The notes below the pieces were generated by a model that was not told the DNA's origin, did not search any database, and saw only the letters and a program-made list of their open reading frames with translations. DNA of 64,000 bases from JACVRW01 sp963746825 (GTDB taxonomy: Bacteria; Actinomycetota; Thermoleophilia; Solirubrobacterales; Thermoleophilaceae), in contig CAVVCU010000003.1 of NCBI GenBank assembly GCA_963746825.1, positions 186,001-250,000 of the forward strand, in the 5' to 3' direction. A program made the translations under genes and the position numbers. Shown here in pieces: positions 30,939 through 42,254 of the stretch; position 1 is the stretch's first letter, and every line of letters starts with the position of its first letter.

Positions 30939-31973
30939 GGGCGTGTCCCTTAACGTTCCGGTCGGATCGAGAACCCTACTCCGCGTCAGCGGTTCGGCCT
31001 ATGTGTCTCGCCTCCTCGCACAGATCCCCTCGGCCAGAGCTCACCGGCAAGGCCACTCAGGTACCTCCGTCGATCGGGCGGGGCAATGCCGCTCGGAAGC
31101 TCGCAAGACTCGGCGAGTTCTTGGCCATGTAGTGAGATCTTGGCCCTTCGGCGCGGCAGCTAATGCCCGCCAATTCGTGGCGATTCCTCAGGCAGCCTGC
31201 GGACGATGCCCCGCCGGCCGGTGGAGCCACCGGATTGTTCGTCGGCGTGGTCCGCCTATCACGCTACCGCCTAAGGGCTGGAAACCGCCGCTGGGAGAGG
31301 CCCCCAGTCGCTGTGTGTTGAGGCACGTCGCTCCCTTTGCCCGAGCGTCAAGCACAGCGACGGTGGCGAAGCCGACTCGTGTAACGCACGTGGCGGGAAC
31401 GGCCGCACGGCTGCGCCCCGCACGCCATGGGCACCAGTGCCCCGCTCCGCTATCGCCGCTGAGGGCAAGCCCAGGGTCACGCGGCTCTCAGCGTAAAGAA
31501 TGGTTGGCTTCGCCGGGTCGGAGCAGAGTCAAAGCTGCGCAATATGCGGCCAAAAGGATTGAAGATCGGCGCTTTCGCGTAAACGGGGGAACTAGAGGTC
31601 GCTGCATACGCAACCGGTCAGGCACGTAAAGCGCCGTTTTGCTCCTTTCTGGGGTATCAACCCTTGCACTTGCGGCCTGTATGTACTTGAGTAACTGAGT
31701 CCCCAAGGCGTAAAAGAGAGGTGGAGTACGTCAGGTTCGCGATACCGTCGCCCTGACCGCGACCGCCGGAGGGCCTGCCGCGAACCTCGACCGCGGCCAC
31801 CGGCGTGAGGACGCGGTGCTGCGGATACGGCCACGCCTTCGAGGAGGCCCCCACCAACGGCGCCGGCAGCGCGTGTTCGAGAAGGCGTAGGTGGCCGCTC
31901 GCGGGCAAGCAGCGTCGCGGGCTGCTCGGCGCCGATCGCCTAGTCTCGAGAGCCACCCGGCGGCGACGAGCGG
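30939..31973. other. Kilobase without a recognisable gene upstream of the polysaccharide operon
   Basis: No frame on either strand matches a known protein, codon third positions are not consistently G/C, and the base composition is less GC-rich, with an AT-rich patch at about 31620-31720 that could hold the promoter of the sugar-transferase operon (for example TTGCGG at 31670 with TAACTG 16 bases later). Possible long leader or decayed gene. Confidence 0.4.
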
Positions 31974-33444
31974 ATGCTCGCGCTGCTCGAGCGCAGACAG
32001 GCGACGAGGCGCCGGCGGCAGCGGGGCTGGCTGATGCGCCGCCTCCTGCTCGGCGGCGGATGTGCTCGGCTACGTCATCGCGGTCGCCGCCGTCGAGCTG
32101 CTGTACGGAAGCCAGGGCGCTCCGGACGCCGTTCCTCTCGCAGAGGAGCTGGCGCTCTTCGCGGTCGGTCTCCCGGCATTCCTCGTGGGCGCCAAGCTCT
32201 TCGGGCTCTACGACCGCGACGAGGAGCGAGCCGATCATTCGACCTCCGACGACCTGCTGCGGGTGTTCCTGCTCATGACGGTCGGCGTCTTCCTGATGAC
32301 CCGGCTGCCGGCCCTTGCCGGCGGCGCGGATCCCGACCTCGACCAAGTTCACGGCGTTCTGGGCGCTCGGGATAGTCGTGGTCACCGGCGCCCGCGCGGT
32401 GGCTCGCACCGATCGGCCGCCGCAGCGCCTACCTGCAGAACACCGTCATCGTGGGCGCCGGCGACGTGGGACAGCTGCTGGCCCGGAAGGTGCTCCACCA
32501 CCCGGAGTACGGGCTCAACCTCGTCGGCTTCGTGGACACGCACCCGCGCGAGCGCCGCGCATACCTCGAGCACCTCCCGGTGCGAGGCGAGTCTGGACGA
32601 GCTGCCTCCAGCTCGTTCAGGCACACGACGTGGATCGGGTGATCTTCGCCTTCACGGATGATTCGCACGCCGAGCTCCTGCCCCTCATTCGCCAGCTGCG
32701 GGAGGCGGGCGTGCAGGTCGATCTCGTCCCGCGGCTGTTCGAGGTGATCGGGCCGAGGGTCGACATCCACACCGTGGAGGGCGTGTCGCTGATCGGGCTT
32801 CCGCCGGTGCGTCCCACTCGCTCCGCTCGCGCGATCAAGCGATCGATGGATCTCGTCGGCGCCTCCGTGCTGCTGATCGTCTCGGCGCCGCTCTTCGCCG
32901 TCGTGGCGCTGCTCATCAAGCTCGACTCGAAGGGACCCGTCTTCTTCCGCCAGGCCCGGCTGGGCGAGGGGATGCGCGAGTTCACCGTCCTGAAGTTCAG
33001 GACCATGGGGGTGCAGACGAGCGACGACGACCACCGCCGCTACATCGCGACGATCGCGACGCTCGGACGCGGCGCCGGCGGACGGACGGCCTGTTCAAGC
33101 TCTCGCGGGAGGACGCCGTCACCCGGGTGGGCCGCTGGCTTCGCAGACGAGCCTCGACGAGCTTCCGCAGCTGCTCAACGTCCTGCGGCGGAGACATGTC
33201 GCTGGTCGGGCCGCGCCCCTGCCTGTCCTACGAGCTCGAGCACTTCGCGCCGCATCACTTCGACCGCTTCCTGGTCCCGGCCGGCATGACCGGCCTCTGG
33301 CAGGTGAGCGCGCGGGCGCACTCCACCTTCGTCGAGGCGCTCGACATGGACGTCCTCTACGCGCAGAGCTTCTCGCTCGGGCTCGACCTCCGGCTGCTGG
33401 TCCGGACGCCGCTGCAACTGCTCCGGCGCCAGGGCACCGCCTAG
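31974..33444 (+). pseudogene. Polyprenyl-phosphate glycosyl-1-phosphate transferase, several frameshifts
   Basis: Pieces from all three frames assemble into a WcaJ/RfbP-like enzyme that starts polysaccharide synthesis on undecaprenyl phosphate. Order: Arg-rich start, N-terminal membrane helices (VLGYVIAVAAVELLYG, LALFAVGLPAFLVGAKLFGLYD, VFLLMTVGVFLMTRLPAL, FWALGIVVVTGARAVART), Rossmann-like CoA-binding domain (TVIVGAGDVGQLLARKVLHH, GFVDTHP), helix SMDLVGASVLLIVSAPLF, and catalytic domain (GPVFFRQARLGEG, LKFRTM, DELPQLLNVL, MSLVGPRPCLSYELEHF). Shifts near 32059, 32335, 32410, 32590, 33080, 33145 and 33180 are all small; no premature stop is seen in the restored frame. Confidence 0.75.
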
Positions 33445-33457
33445 AGGGCTGCGGACG

Positions 33458-34508
33458 GTGGAGCCCCGGTCGACATCGCGGTCGTCGGCCTCGGCTACTG
33501 GGGCCCGAACCTCCTGCGCAACCTCCACGAGCTCGAGCGAGGCGGAGGTCTCCTACGTCTGCGACCCGCGGCGGGAGCCCTTGGACCAGGCGTGCAGGCG
33601 CTATCCGACCCTCGAGCCGAGCCTTCGACTTCGAGACGGTCCTGGACGACCCGACAGTCGAGGCCGTGGCCCTCTGCACGCCCGTGTCGACCCACTACGA
33701 GCTCGCGGCCCGCGCCCTCGCCGCCGGCAAGCACGTGTTCGTCGAGAAGCCGCTGGCGGGCTCCTCGAGCGAGGCGCTCGAGCTGATCGAGGCGGCGCGA
33801 GCGGCCGACCTGGTGCTCATGCCCGGGCACACCTTCCTCTACAGCCCCCCGGTCACGCTCAGCCGGGAGCTCATTCAGCAGCGGCGAGCTCGGCGACATC
33901 TACTTCATCACGACGAGCCGGGTCAATCTCGGCCTGCACCAGCGCGACGTGAGCGTCGTCTGGGACCTGGCGCCTCACGACTTCTCGATCCTGCGCTACT
34001 GGCTCGACGAGGTGCCGACCCGCGTGTCGGCGGTCAGCCGGAGCTGTGTGGTCGAAGGCACCGCCGACGTGGCCTTCATCGACCTCGAGTACGCCTCGGG
34101 AACGATCGCCCACGTGGAGATCGCCTGGCTCGCGCCCAGCAAGCTGCGCCGGACCGCGGTGGTCGGCTCGGAGAAGATGCTCGTCTACGACGACACGAGC
34201 AACGAGCCGGTCCGCATCTTCGACTCGGGCGCCGCCCTCCCGGACCCCGAGACCTTCGGCGAGTATCGCCTCACCTACCGCACCGGCGACATCGTCTCCC
34301 CGCCGGTGAGGCGCACGAGCCGCTGTCGCTCGAGCTCGCCGACTTCTGCTGAGGCGGTGAGGACGGGTCGGAGCCGCGCTCGTCGGCGGCGCTCGGCCTC
34401 GACGTCGTGGCGATGACCGAGGCGGTGGACCGCTCTCTGGCTCTCGGTGGTCAACCGGTGGCTTGCGGGCCGCTCGAGCTGGGTAGCACCGACGGATCGA
34501 GGCGCTAG
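33458..34508 (+). pseudogene. Gfo/Idh/MocA-family sugar dehydrogenase (first copy), several frameshifts
   Basis: Restored order: NAD-binding IAVVGLGYWGPNLLRNLHELE, AEVSYVCDPR, AVALCTPVSTHYELAARAL, the catalytic-lysine motif GKHVFVEKPLAG, then DVSVVWDLAPHDFSILRYW with the active-site Asp/His, ending MTEAVDRSLALGGQPVA. Frames break near 33470, 33545, 33625, 33890, 34306, 34353 and 34367, several being a missing or added G in a G run. Would oxidise a nucleotide-sugar to a 3-keto or 3-ulosonic form for the neighbouring DegT aminotransferase. The TAG stop shares CTAG (34505-34508) with the convergent DegT gene. Confidence 0.72.
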
Positions 34509-35632
34509 CTGGGGGTGCGGAGGCGCCCTGCCGGGGGCCGGCAGCGAAGTAATCCGAAACCGCGCTCGTAACCGCCCGAGCTGCTGCTCGGTGATACCCG
34601 GGAAGATCGAAGGGACAAGGCCTCCCCTGCAAGCGCTTCTGCGACCGGGAAGGCTCCCGACGGTAGTCGAGATGCTCGAAAGCTCCGGTCAGATGGACGG
34701 GGCTGGATGGTGACGACCGGTGGCGATACCCCGCTCGCGCAGGAAGTCGGCCAGCTTTTCCGGGCGGGCGGTTCGAACGACGTAGAGGTGCCATACGGGC
34801 TCGCGCCCGGCGCCATCGGTGGCAGGCGGAGGTCCCCGACCCGTCGAGGGCTAGCGGAGCCGAAGCGCCGCCGCCTCGCGGCGTTGTTCGTTCCAGCGGT
34901 CGAGCAGCGGCAGCTTGTGCGAGCAGCGCTGCAGCCTGGATCGTGTCGAGCCTCGCCGTGTAGCCAACGAGGCTGTGGTCGCACTTGGATCGTTGCCCGT
35001 GGTCGCGTAGGGCGCGCACCCCGTCGGCGAGCTCGAGGTCATCGGTCACACGCGCACCGGCGTCGCCCAGGGCGCCGAGGTTCTTGGCAGGGAAGAAGCT
35101 GAACGCGGCCGCACGTCCGGAGCCTCCGCCCACCGCCCATCGCGGGTGGCGCCGGGAGCCTGGCATGCGTCCTCGAGGATGTCCAGGTCGTGGCGGCGCG
35201 CGACGGCGTCCAGGCTCGTCATGTCGGCGAGCTGGCCGTATAGGTGGACGGGAACCAGGAAACGGGTGTTGGCTGTAACCGCAGCCTCCACGCCCGCCAC
35301 GTCGACGCAGTAGTCCCTCTCGCTGATGTCGACGAGCACAGGCTGGCCGCCGGCCTGGGTCGCCGCTTCTATGGTGGCCACAAACGTGTCGGGCAGGGAG
35401 AATCACTTCGTCTCCGGGCTCGATGCCGACAGCCAAGAGCGATAGCCGCAATGCGTCGAGACCACTCGACACGCCGACGGAGAACCGCCTTCTACACCAG
35501 GACGCGAAGGCTTTCTCGAAGCTGCCTATGGCGGACCCGTTCGTGAATGCCCAGGTCGAGCAGCGCCGAGACCTCGGCCAGGAGCGCGACTTTGAGCGGG
35601 CCGTGCGTCTGGCCTAGATCCACGAAGGGCAC
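34505..35632 (-). pseudogene. DegT/DnrJ/EryC1 sugar aminotransferase, several frameshifts
   Basis: PLP-dependent nucleotide-sugar aminotransferase pieces: VPFVDLGQTHGPLKVALLAE at the start (GTG 35632, GAGGACC upstream), SSGLDALRLSLLAVGIEPGD, VATIEAATQAGGQPVLVDI, LVPVHLYGQLADM, DILEDACQAPGA, the PLP-Lys motif AAFSFFPAKNLGALGDAGA, VGYTARLDTIQAA and an end ATAVSDYF-like helix. Frames change near 35555, 35465, 35390, 35130 and 34915 and again toward the C-terminus. Probably makes an amino sugar that the hexapeptide transferase acylates. Convergent with the Gfo/Idh gene. Confidence 0.72.
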
Positions 35633-35837
35633 GACCAGGTCCTCGCGAACGAGTTGCCACCTGAAACAGCCTACGTCGTGCGGCGACTCCTGGCCACATC
35701 GCATCTGACACGCGGTTCGGGCCTGGGCCTTGATTGCGCCGGAGCACGTGCATATATTTGGTGCCCGGGTCCTCGGGAACCGTCGAAGCTGAGGGCTTGA
35801 CGCAGGAGGGGGCAAGGTCCTCAGGACCCTGTTATCT

Positions 35838-36598
35838 ATGCAGGGATTCGCGGCTGTTCGCGGCTGGTCCTTCGCGTTGATCGCGGCGTTTGCGCTCGCC
35901 CTTTCGTCGTGCCAGGGGGAGGACTTCAGGGGCCCCGACGGGCTGATCGCCAACCACGACGGCTACTGGAACGGCGTCGACCAAGATCCGCAGTGGGCCG
36001 TCGAGTCAGGCGTCTCTACATCGCCGCTCCAACACCGCGTGGACCACGTCCTCGGTTTTCCGGGCCTGGTCGAGCGCGCGAAGACTTGAAGAGCGTGCGG
36101 GTCGAGTTCGACCTGCAGACGGACCGCTTCGCGAACGGCAGCCCCGACCGGCCCCCACGCGCATGGGACGGGGTCAAGATCTGGCTCCACGCACGCCACA
36201 CCGACGGGGGCGTTCTCGGCGCACCGATGCCCGGCTCGCCCGCCGGCTACACCGCCGAGGTCAGCCTGCGCGACGGACGCATCTACGTCCAGAAGAAGGT
36301 CGCGGGTCGGTGGGCGGGCGGCAACTACGTCCAAGGCGGCACCTACTTCCTGCTCTGCTCGGCGCCGGTCAGCCGGCCGCCACGGATCGGGAAGTGGGAG
36401 CGCGTGGGCGGCGTCGCCCGCGACAACCCGGACGGGTCGGTGACGATCCAGGTCATTCGGGACGGCGAGGTCGCGCTCGAGGTGACCGACCACGGCGAGA
36501 GGGGCGGCCCTCCGCTGAGCGGGCCCGGCCGCATCGGCATTCGCGGCGACAACACCGACTTCCAGATCGACAACCTGCGCGTCCTACCGGCGTCGTAG
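35838..36598 (+). pseudogene. Exported lipoprotein with sugar-binding-like domain, frameshifted near N-terminus
   Basis: ATG 35838 begins a lipoprotein signal (GWSFALIAAFALALSS then Cys). After one or two shifts at about 36020-36095 the frame continues to 36598: VRVEFDLQTDRFANG, WDGVKIWLHARHTDGGVLG, GYTAEVSLRDGRIYVQKKV, KWERVGGVARDNPDGSVTIQV, GRIGIRGDNTDFQIDNLRVL. This looks like a concanavalin/laminarinase-type jelly-roll as in DUF1080 or polysaccharide-lyase-like proteins, ending in the typical FQIDNLRV strand. A role in binding or trimming the extracellular polysaccharide is inference. Confidence 0.6.
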
Positions 36599-36683
36599 AC
36601 CGCTGCAGGCGCTCGGCCGCGCCGGCGCTTCGCTGCGCTCGCATCGACGTGCATTGCCTCGAACAGCGGGCTAGCATGGGCTC

Positions 36684-37915
36684 ATGCCGCCCGCTGGGGG
36701 TTGTTCGGCTCGACGGCGGCCAGGAAGGGGCAGCGCGGAGATTCCAGACACGGAGGTCGGAGCCGTGGTCCTCGGTGGGGACTACCAGGGCCTGGGAATC
36801 GTTCGAAGTCTCGGTCGCCGGGCGATCCCGGTGTGCGTGCTGGACGACGAGTACTCGATCGCCCGGTTCTCGCGCTACGCGAGCGGCGGCATGCGGGTGG
36901 AGACGCTCGGCGACAGCGAGAAGACCGCCGCCGTCCTGCTGGAGGCGGGCCGGCGACTCGGTCTGGACGGCTGGGTCCTCTATCCGACGCGCGATGAGAC
37001 GGTGGCCGCGATCTCGCGGCACCGCCCGACGCTCGCGGAGATGTTTCGGGTCCCCACCCCGGAGTGGAGCACCGTGCGGCTGGCCTCGGACAAGCGTGAG
37101 ACCTACCGGCTGGCCGACAAGCTCGGAATCCCCACTCCCGCGCACCTGGTACGTGGACCAGCTGGAGCAGCTCGACGCGATCGAGGGCGACGGCCCCTTC
37201 GTCATCAAGCCCGCGAGCAAGGGCGACTTCTTCCACGATCACGAAGGCGAAGGCGTGGAGGGCCGACGATCGGGCCGAGCTGGTCCGGCGCTTCGAGGAG
37301 GGCGCCAGGCTCGTTCCGCCTGGGCAACTGATGGTCCAGGAGCTCATTCCCGGCGACGGCCGCCAGCAGTTTGCCTACTGCGCATTCTTCAAGGACGGAG
37401 CAGGCCGTCGGCAGCATGACGGTCCAGCGACGGCGTCAGCATCCGCCTGACTTCGGACGCGCGAGCACCTTCGTCGAGACCATCGACCTCCCCGCGCTCG
37501 ACGACGCTCTCGGAGCGGTTCCTGCGCGAGATCGACTACTACGGGCTGATCGAGCTGGAGTACAAGCTCGATCTCCGTGACGGCCGGTACAAGCTGCTCG
37601 ACGTCAATCCGCGCACCTGGGGCTACCACAGCCTGGGTCACGATGCCGGGGTGGACTTCCCGCTTCTGCTCTTCGCGGACCAGCTCGGGCAGCCGGTCGA
37701 CGTCTGTCGCGCGCGAGCGGGGCGACGATGGATCCGGCTCGTGACCGACGTGCCCACCGGCCTCGTCGAGATTCGAAGCGGTGACTTGGACTGGCGCAAT
37801 TACCTACGGTCACTGAGCTTCGACACGGAAGCCGTCTTCAGCCGCGACGGATCCGCTGCCCGGCCTGGTGGAGGTGGCGCTGCTTCCGTACCTCTACGTC
37901 AAGCGAGGCTTCTAG
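36684..37915 (+). pseudogene. ATP-grasp carboxylate-amine ligase-like protein (first paralogue), frameshifted
   Basis: About 400 residues when restored. N-terminal pre-ATP-grasp domain VGAVVLGGDYQGLGIVRSLG and RYASGGMRVETLGD, central ATP-grasp domain GPFVIKPASKGDFF, LMVQELIPGDGRQQFAYCAF and the metal-binding ELEYKLDLRDGRYKLLDVNPRTWGYH, then GVDFPLLLFADQLG and LVTDVPTGLVEI. Shifts near 37147 (extra C), 37258 (extra G), 37400, 37508 and 37850. It is clearly paralogous to the minus-strand gene at 42255-43462. Family members join a carboxylate to an amine with ATP; here perhaps an amino acid to a sugar or lipid (inference). Confidence 0.72.
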
Positions 37916-37917
37916 GC

Positions 37918-38811
37918 ATGGTCGCCGACACCGCCATCGGCGCGCTGCTTGCCGTCAGCGACTCTTCTGCCGCTGGCGTGGAAGTGGCAGCTCGGCCTTC
38001 GGAGGGCGGTCGCCATCGTGGTGCTCGCATTGCCGTGGGCTCGGGCGTGCTGACCGGGTCACGGACCTCGGACGATGGTTGAGCCCGCGCCCGGGCGAGC
38101 GTGGTCGTGTGGCTCCTGACGGTCATCGCCCGCTTCGCCCTGCTTGCCTTCCGCTTCTATCGCGACCCCGAGCGGCAGGCTCCCGACGGCGCCGACGTCG
38201 TCGTCAGCCCGGCCGACGGTGAGGTCATCTACGTGCGGCGGTCGACCAGCGGGGCGCTGCCGGTCTCGACCAAGGGCGGCCGGCAGTACGCGCTCGAGGA
38301 GCTGACGAGGACGCCGCTCCCGAGCATGAACGCGATCGTCGTGGGGATCAGCCTGAGCCTGCTCGATGTTCACGTCAACCGGGCTCCGATCGGGGGCGCG
38401 TAGTCTCGCAGCACCATCACAGAGGGCAGCTTCAGGTCGCTGAGGAGGCTCGGAGAGCGTCTTCGAGAACGAGCGTGCCACCACCGTCATCGAGCGGGAC
38501 GGCCTCGAGATCGCGGTCGTCCTGATCGCCTCACGCCTCGTGCGGCGGATCAGCAGCTATGTCGAGGAAGGGCAGCAGGTGGCTTGTGGCGAGCGGATCG
38601 GAGCGATCAGGTTCGGCTCGCAGGTCGACCTCGTACTGCCGGCCGAGAAGGGTCTCGTGCTGCACGTTCAGCCTGGCGACCGGGTGCGCGGCCGGCGAGT
38701 CGGTGGTTGCGGTCATTCCGCCGGAGCGTTCCGTGGAGACCGGCTCACCGCATCGACATCGGGCTCGGCGATCGAAGCACGGTGCGGACTCGAATGGCTC
38801 CGGCGCCGTAG
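37918..38811 (+). pseudogene. Phosphatidylserine decarboxylase-like protein, frameshifted
   Basis: Restored pieces: hydrophobic LPLAWKWQLGLRRAVAIVVLA and VVVWLLTVIARFALLAF, then FRFYRDPERQAPDGADVVVSPADGEVIYV, MNAIVVGISLSLLDVHVNRAPIGG, VIERDGLEIAVVLIASRLVRRI, and the processing-site region ERIGAIRFGSQVDLVLP with the Gly-Ser at which class-II PSD proenzymes self-cleave to form the pyruvoyl group, ending VVAVIPPE. At least four shifts between 37960 and 38720; both ends are approximate. Inside a polysaccharide cluster it suggests an ethanolamine or similar decoration, or a decarboxylase acting on an aminoacyl conjugate (inference). Confidence 0.65.
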
Positions 38812-38853
38812 CCGTTGCAAACGGAATCGCGCCATGCTCCGGCCGACGCGGTC

Positions 38854-39980
38854 TCAGAGATCGAAGACGATCCGGTCGGACTCTTCCCGAGCGAAGGCCA
38901 CCGTCGCGCCGTCGCGTGGCTTCCCGACGATCCTCGGGTCCTCACCCGGCGCGGTTTCGCAGCGTAGGCCGGCGCGCGTCCGTCCACCATTGGGCGACCT
39001 CCTTGGGGAGCGCATGCCATCCGCGCTCCTGCTGGCTCAGGAACTCGAGGAACTCCTCGTACTCCGCAAGCCGGTCGCCGGGGCCCAGGTAATCCGGGTG
39101 GACGACCAGATGGACGAGACCATGGTTCCGAATGATCCAGTCGCACTTTTCCTTCCACAGCGCGATCGACGGTTCTTGCAGGATTTCGAACAACGTGTGG
39201 TCCTGGACGAGCGTAATCGGTAGCTCGACCATCTCGCCGATGAAGAACGGGAAGATCGAGCAGCATCCACCGGGCTGGGGCTCGAAGGGATCTGTATCCG
39301 GGAACGACCCGTCGTAGAGGCACCCGAGCTCAGGCATCCAGGCGGCGTTTCGATGCGTGGCAGGTGAACGAAAGCCGACGGCGCCCCACTCTTGGAGGTA
39401 CCGGTGGATCTTCGGCAAGTCGGCCTCGAAGTGGGCGCGGTCTCGGAACAGCTTGCCGTCGTGCTTGATGCCATGGAGCCCGATCTCGCAGCCGCCGCGC
39501 CCTGATCTCGTTGAAGAGTCCGCTCGGGACCTCGTATCCCTCAGCGACGAAGTTCCATGCCGAGATGAAGCCGTTTCGCCGCTCCACCTCGAGGACGCGA
39601 GAGATGTTCGCGATGCCGGCCGGCCCTTCGACATCGTGGGTGATGATCACGCAGAACCGGCTGGCTTCCGGCCAGAAGTTGACCAGCGGTATCCGTGTAG
39701 ACGTCGACTCGCGCAGCTGCCGCCGGAGCTGACTGTGTTGATGCTCGACGAGGATCGGCTCGATCGGCCACGCGGGGAATGCTCTCGCGCCCTGGCGGCG
39801 TGCGAACATCCTGCGCACGGCAAGCTGAAGGCGACGCGGTATGAGCGGCTTGGCGGTGTAGTACGCGGACAGGAGGCGTCGACTGCTGGTCCCGCTCGGG
39901 CGTAGCGCTCGTAGAGGAAGTAGCTCGGGTCGAAACTTCAGATCCCTGAGCCGCAGGATGCGAAGCGAGGCAGGCGTCAC
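38854..39980 (-). pseudogene. Polysaccharide deacetylase (NodB-like), two frameshifts
   Basis: GTG 39980 begins a 370-residue protein: basic N-terminal part (AKPLIPRRLQLAVRRMFARR), then NodB-fold motifs FCVIITHDVEGPAGI (metal-binding Asp), GCEIGLHGIKHDG (His-x3-His type motif), VGFRSPATHRNAAWMPELG (catalytic Arg region), LVHLVVHPDYLG and a C-terminal VAFAREESDRIVFDL ending at TGA 38854. Frames shift near 39495 and near 38960. Removes N- or O-acetyl groups from the polysaccharide; convergent to the PSD-like gene. Confidence 0.78.
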
Positions 39981-40155
39981 GAGCGTCCTGCCCGACGCGG
40001 CGAATCATGGACCGACCCTATCGCTGTCCGGGGATGAATGGAAGGATTCGAACGAAACACGGCGGCTCGCCGGACGAAGCCGTCGAGCGCGATCGCACCG
40101 GCGTGGGCTGGCGCCGCGGGAACGACCGCTCGGTCCTACACTGATTGAAGTTCCG

Positions 40156-41732
40156 ATGTCCTCTAGTCCACCGACCGAGAGCTCGCCCACGGGCTGGTCG
40201 GCTCGGAGCCCCGCCGAGCTGCTACGCGACTACCTCAAGGTGGCACGTAGACGATGGGTCGTGCTGGTATCGATCACGCTGCTGGTTGCGGGCATCGCAG
40301 TCGGGGTCAGCTTGAGCGGCACGAAGCAATACGACGCGACGGCGAAGCTGCTCCTCCAAAACGACGAGCCGATCAACGATCTCCTCGACCTCACGTCTCC
40401 GAGCGCGAACGACCCGGAGCGGGAGACGAACACCGAGCTTGGGCTCATCAAGCTCGAAACGGTCGCCCAACGCGTTCGGAACGCTCTTCACCTCGAAATC
40501 CCCGACGAGGATCTGCTCGACAAAGTGAAGGTTGAAACTCGACGGGAACTCCAATTTGGTGTCGCTCACCATCAGGGACCCCGACCCGCGGCGCGCGGCG
40601 ACGCTGGCGAACACGTTCGCCAACGAATATGTCGAGTTCCGTCAGGAGTCGGCGCGGGCCAACTTCGAGGAAGCCGCCGAGCGTCTGGCGTCGCTCGTCC
40701 CGACCGCCGCTCCGAGGACAACAGCCAGCTCGACACGCGCCTGCGCGAGCTCCAGATCGCCTCGTCTCTGCAGACGGGCGGGGCGGAGGTCGTGCGGCTC
40801 GCGTCGCCGCCCACCAGCCCGGCAGCGCCACGGCCCCTTCTGTCGGGGGTGGTCGGCCTGATCGTCGGCTTCCTGCTCGCGGTGGTGGTGGTGATGCTCC
40901 TGGAGTTCGCCGACCGTCGGATCAAGGACGAGGACGAGGCTCAAGCGGTGTTCGGGCTGCCTCTGCTGGCGCAGATCCCGCGGCCGCCGCGCAGCTTGCG
41001 CCGAGTCTCACGGAACGGTGACCCCCTCCAGGACGAAGGCTACGCCAACCTTGCCGCCAGCCTGCTGTTCTCGAGGAACGAGCCCTTGCCCAGGTCGCTG
41101 CTGGTCACATCCGCGAGCGCCGGCGACGGCAAGACCACGGTGACGTTCGGCCTCGCGCGCGCGCTCACGCCGTTTCGGCAAGAGCGTGATCATCGTCGAA
41201 GCCGACTTACGCCATCCCCGCGCCGACCGGCACACGGAGATCGGACAGGGCGGAGGACTCACCGCCGTCCTCATGGGCCGGTCGGAGGTCTCCGACGAGC
41301 TCGTCGAGGTGGACGCGATAAGCACGCGGCCGATCCGCCGGGGCAAGGGAGGTGCGGCCTTTTTCGTTCTCGGTCCTCCCCGCCGGTGTCCTCGCGCCGC
41401 AGATGCTCCTTTCGCCCATCATGGCGCCGGTGATCGAGGAGTGCCGCTCGATCGCAGACTTCGTGCTGATCGACACCCCGCCGGTAGGCTTAGTCCACGA
41501 TGCGATCACGCTCGTCGACTTCGTTGACGCCGCTCTTCTCGTGTCTCGGGTGAGCTGGACGACCAAGGACAGTGCCCGGAGGGCGCTCCGCGTCCTCCGT
41601 CCGCTCGGCAGCCGCGTGCTGGGAATCGTCGTCATGGGCAGCAGCCGACCCGAGGGGTATCCGTCCCGAGGGTCAGGGTACGAGCCCGACCAGACTGTGG
41701 CCGAGGCTCTGCAGAGCGGAGACGGTAGGTGA
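40156..41732 (+). pseudogene. Wzz chain-length determinant fused to BY-kinase, frameshifted
   Basis: Restored protein of about 520 residues. Wzz part: cytoplasmic DYLKVARRRWVVL, helix VLVSITLLVAGIAVGVSLS, YDATAKLLLQNDEP, ANTFANEYVEFRQESA, second helix LLSGVVGLIVGFLLAVVVVMLLEF. Kinase part: Walker A TSASAGDGKTTVTFGLARAL, Walker A' VIIVEADLRHPRADRH, Walker B FVLIDTPPVG, VLGIVVMGSSR. The C-terminus is short and has only one Tyr (GYEP), so a tyrosine cluster is absent. Shifts near 40555, 40700, 41180 and 41360. Controls polymer length and export with Wzy and Wzx of the same island. Confidence 0.78.
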
Positions 41733-42254
41733 TAGAGGCGGCGAGCGTTGGCGGAGCCCTGCGGGGATCGAGCGGCTCGCGGAGAAATAGCGCAGAGAGG
41801 GGAGCGGAGGCGTCCTCGTCAGCGAGATGAAGCAGAGCGGGGTGGGAGGGCAGCCTGCACTAGCTGCTCGGCTGCACGTGGCCTTGTGAAGGTTCGACGC
41901 CCTTGTGGCGGGCCGTCGTAAAGACGTAGGCCAGGGGCTGGCTCGCGCCGCTTGGTGTCGCGTCACATGCGGCCAAGGCGGGTGGTGGAGATCGGAGTGT
42001 GCAGCTGTTCCGGAGCCGCTGTCGCGCTCGCTGGGCATACATCAAGGGGTCGAGCAGGCGGCGCTTGCTGGCCTTGGCCGAGCTCGATGAGATCGATCTC
42101 TTCGTACATGACAGGCATGCTGGGGCTGGGTGGAGCGCTCTTAGTGGATGACGTCGATCACCACGACGCGTTCCTTCGTTGACGGAGACGTTCATCAGCC
42201 TTCGCTCGCTGATTGCGCGCCACGACCACGGTCAGGGCCTCTTGGGAATTATCC
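41733..42254. other. 520-base stretch without a recognised gene
   Basis: Between the Wzz/BY-kinase gene and the convergent ATP-grasp gene. Short frames on both strands (for example minus-strand MPVMYEEIDLIELGQGQQ near 42100) match nothing I know. Could be a decayed short gene. Confidence 0.35.

Noticed and set aside
31657..32409. Minus-strand frame opposite the sugar transferase
   Set aside because: Overlaps conserved transferase pieces on the plus strand and has no domain.
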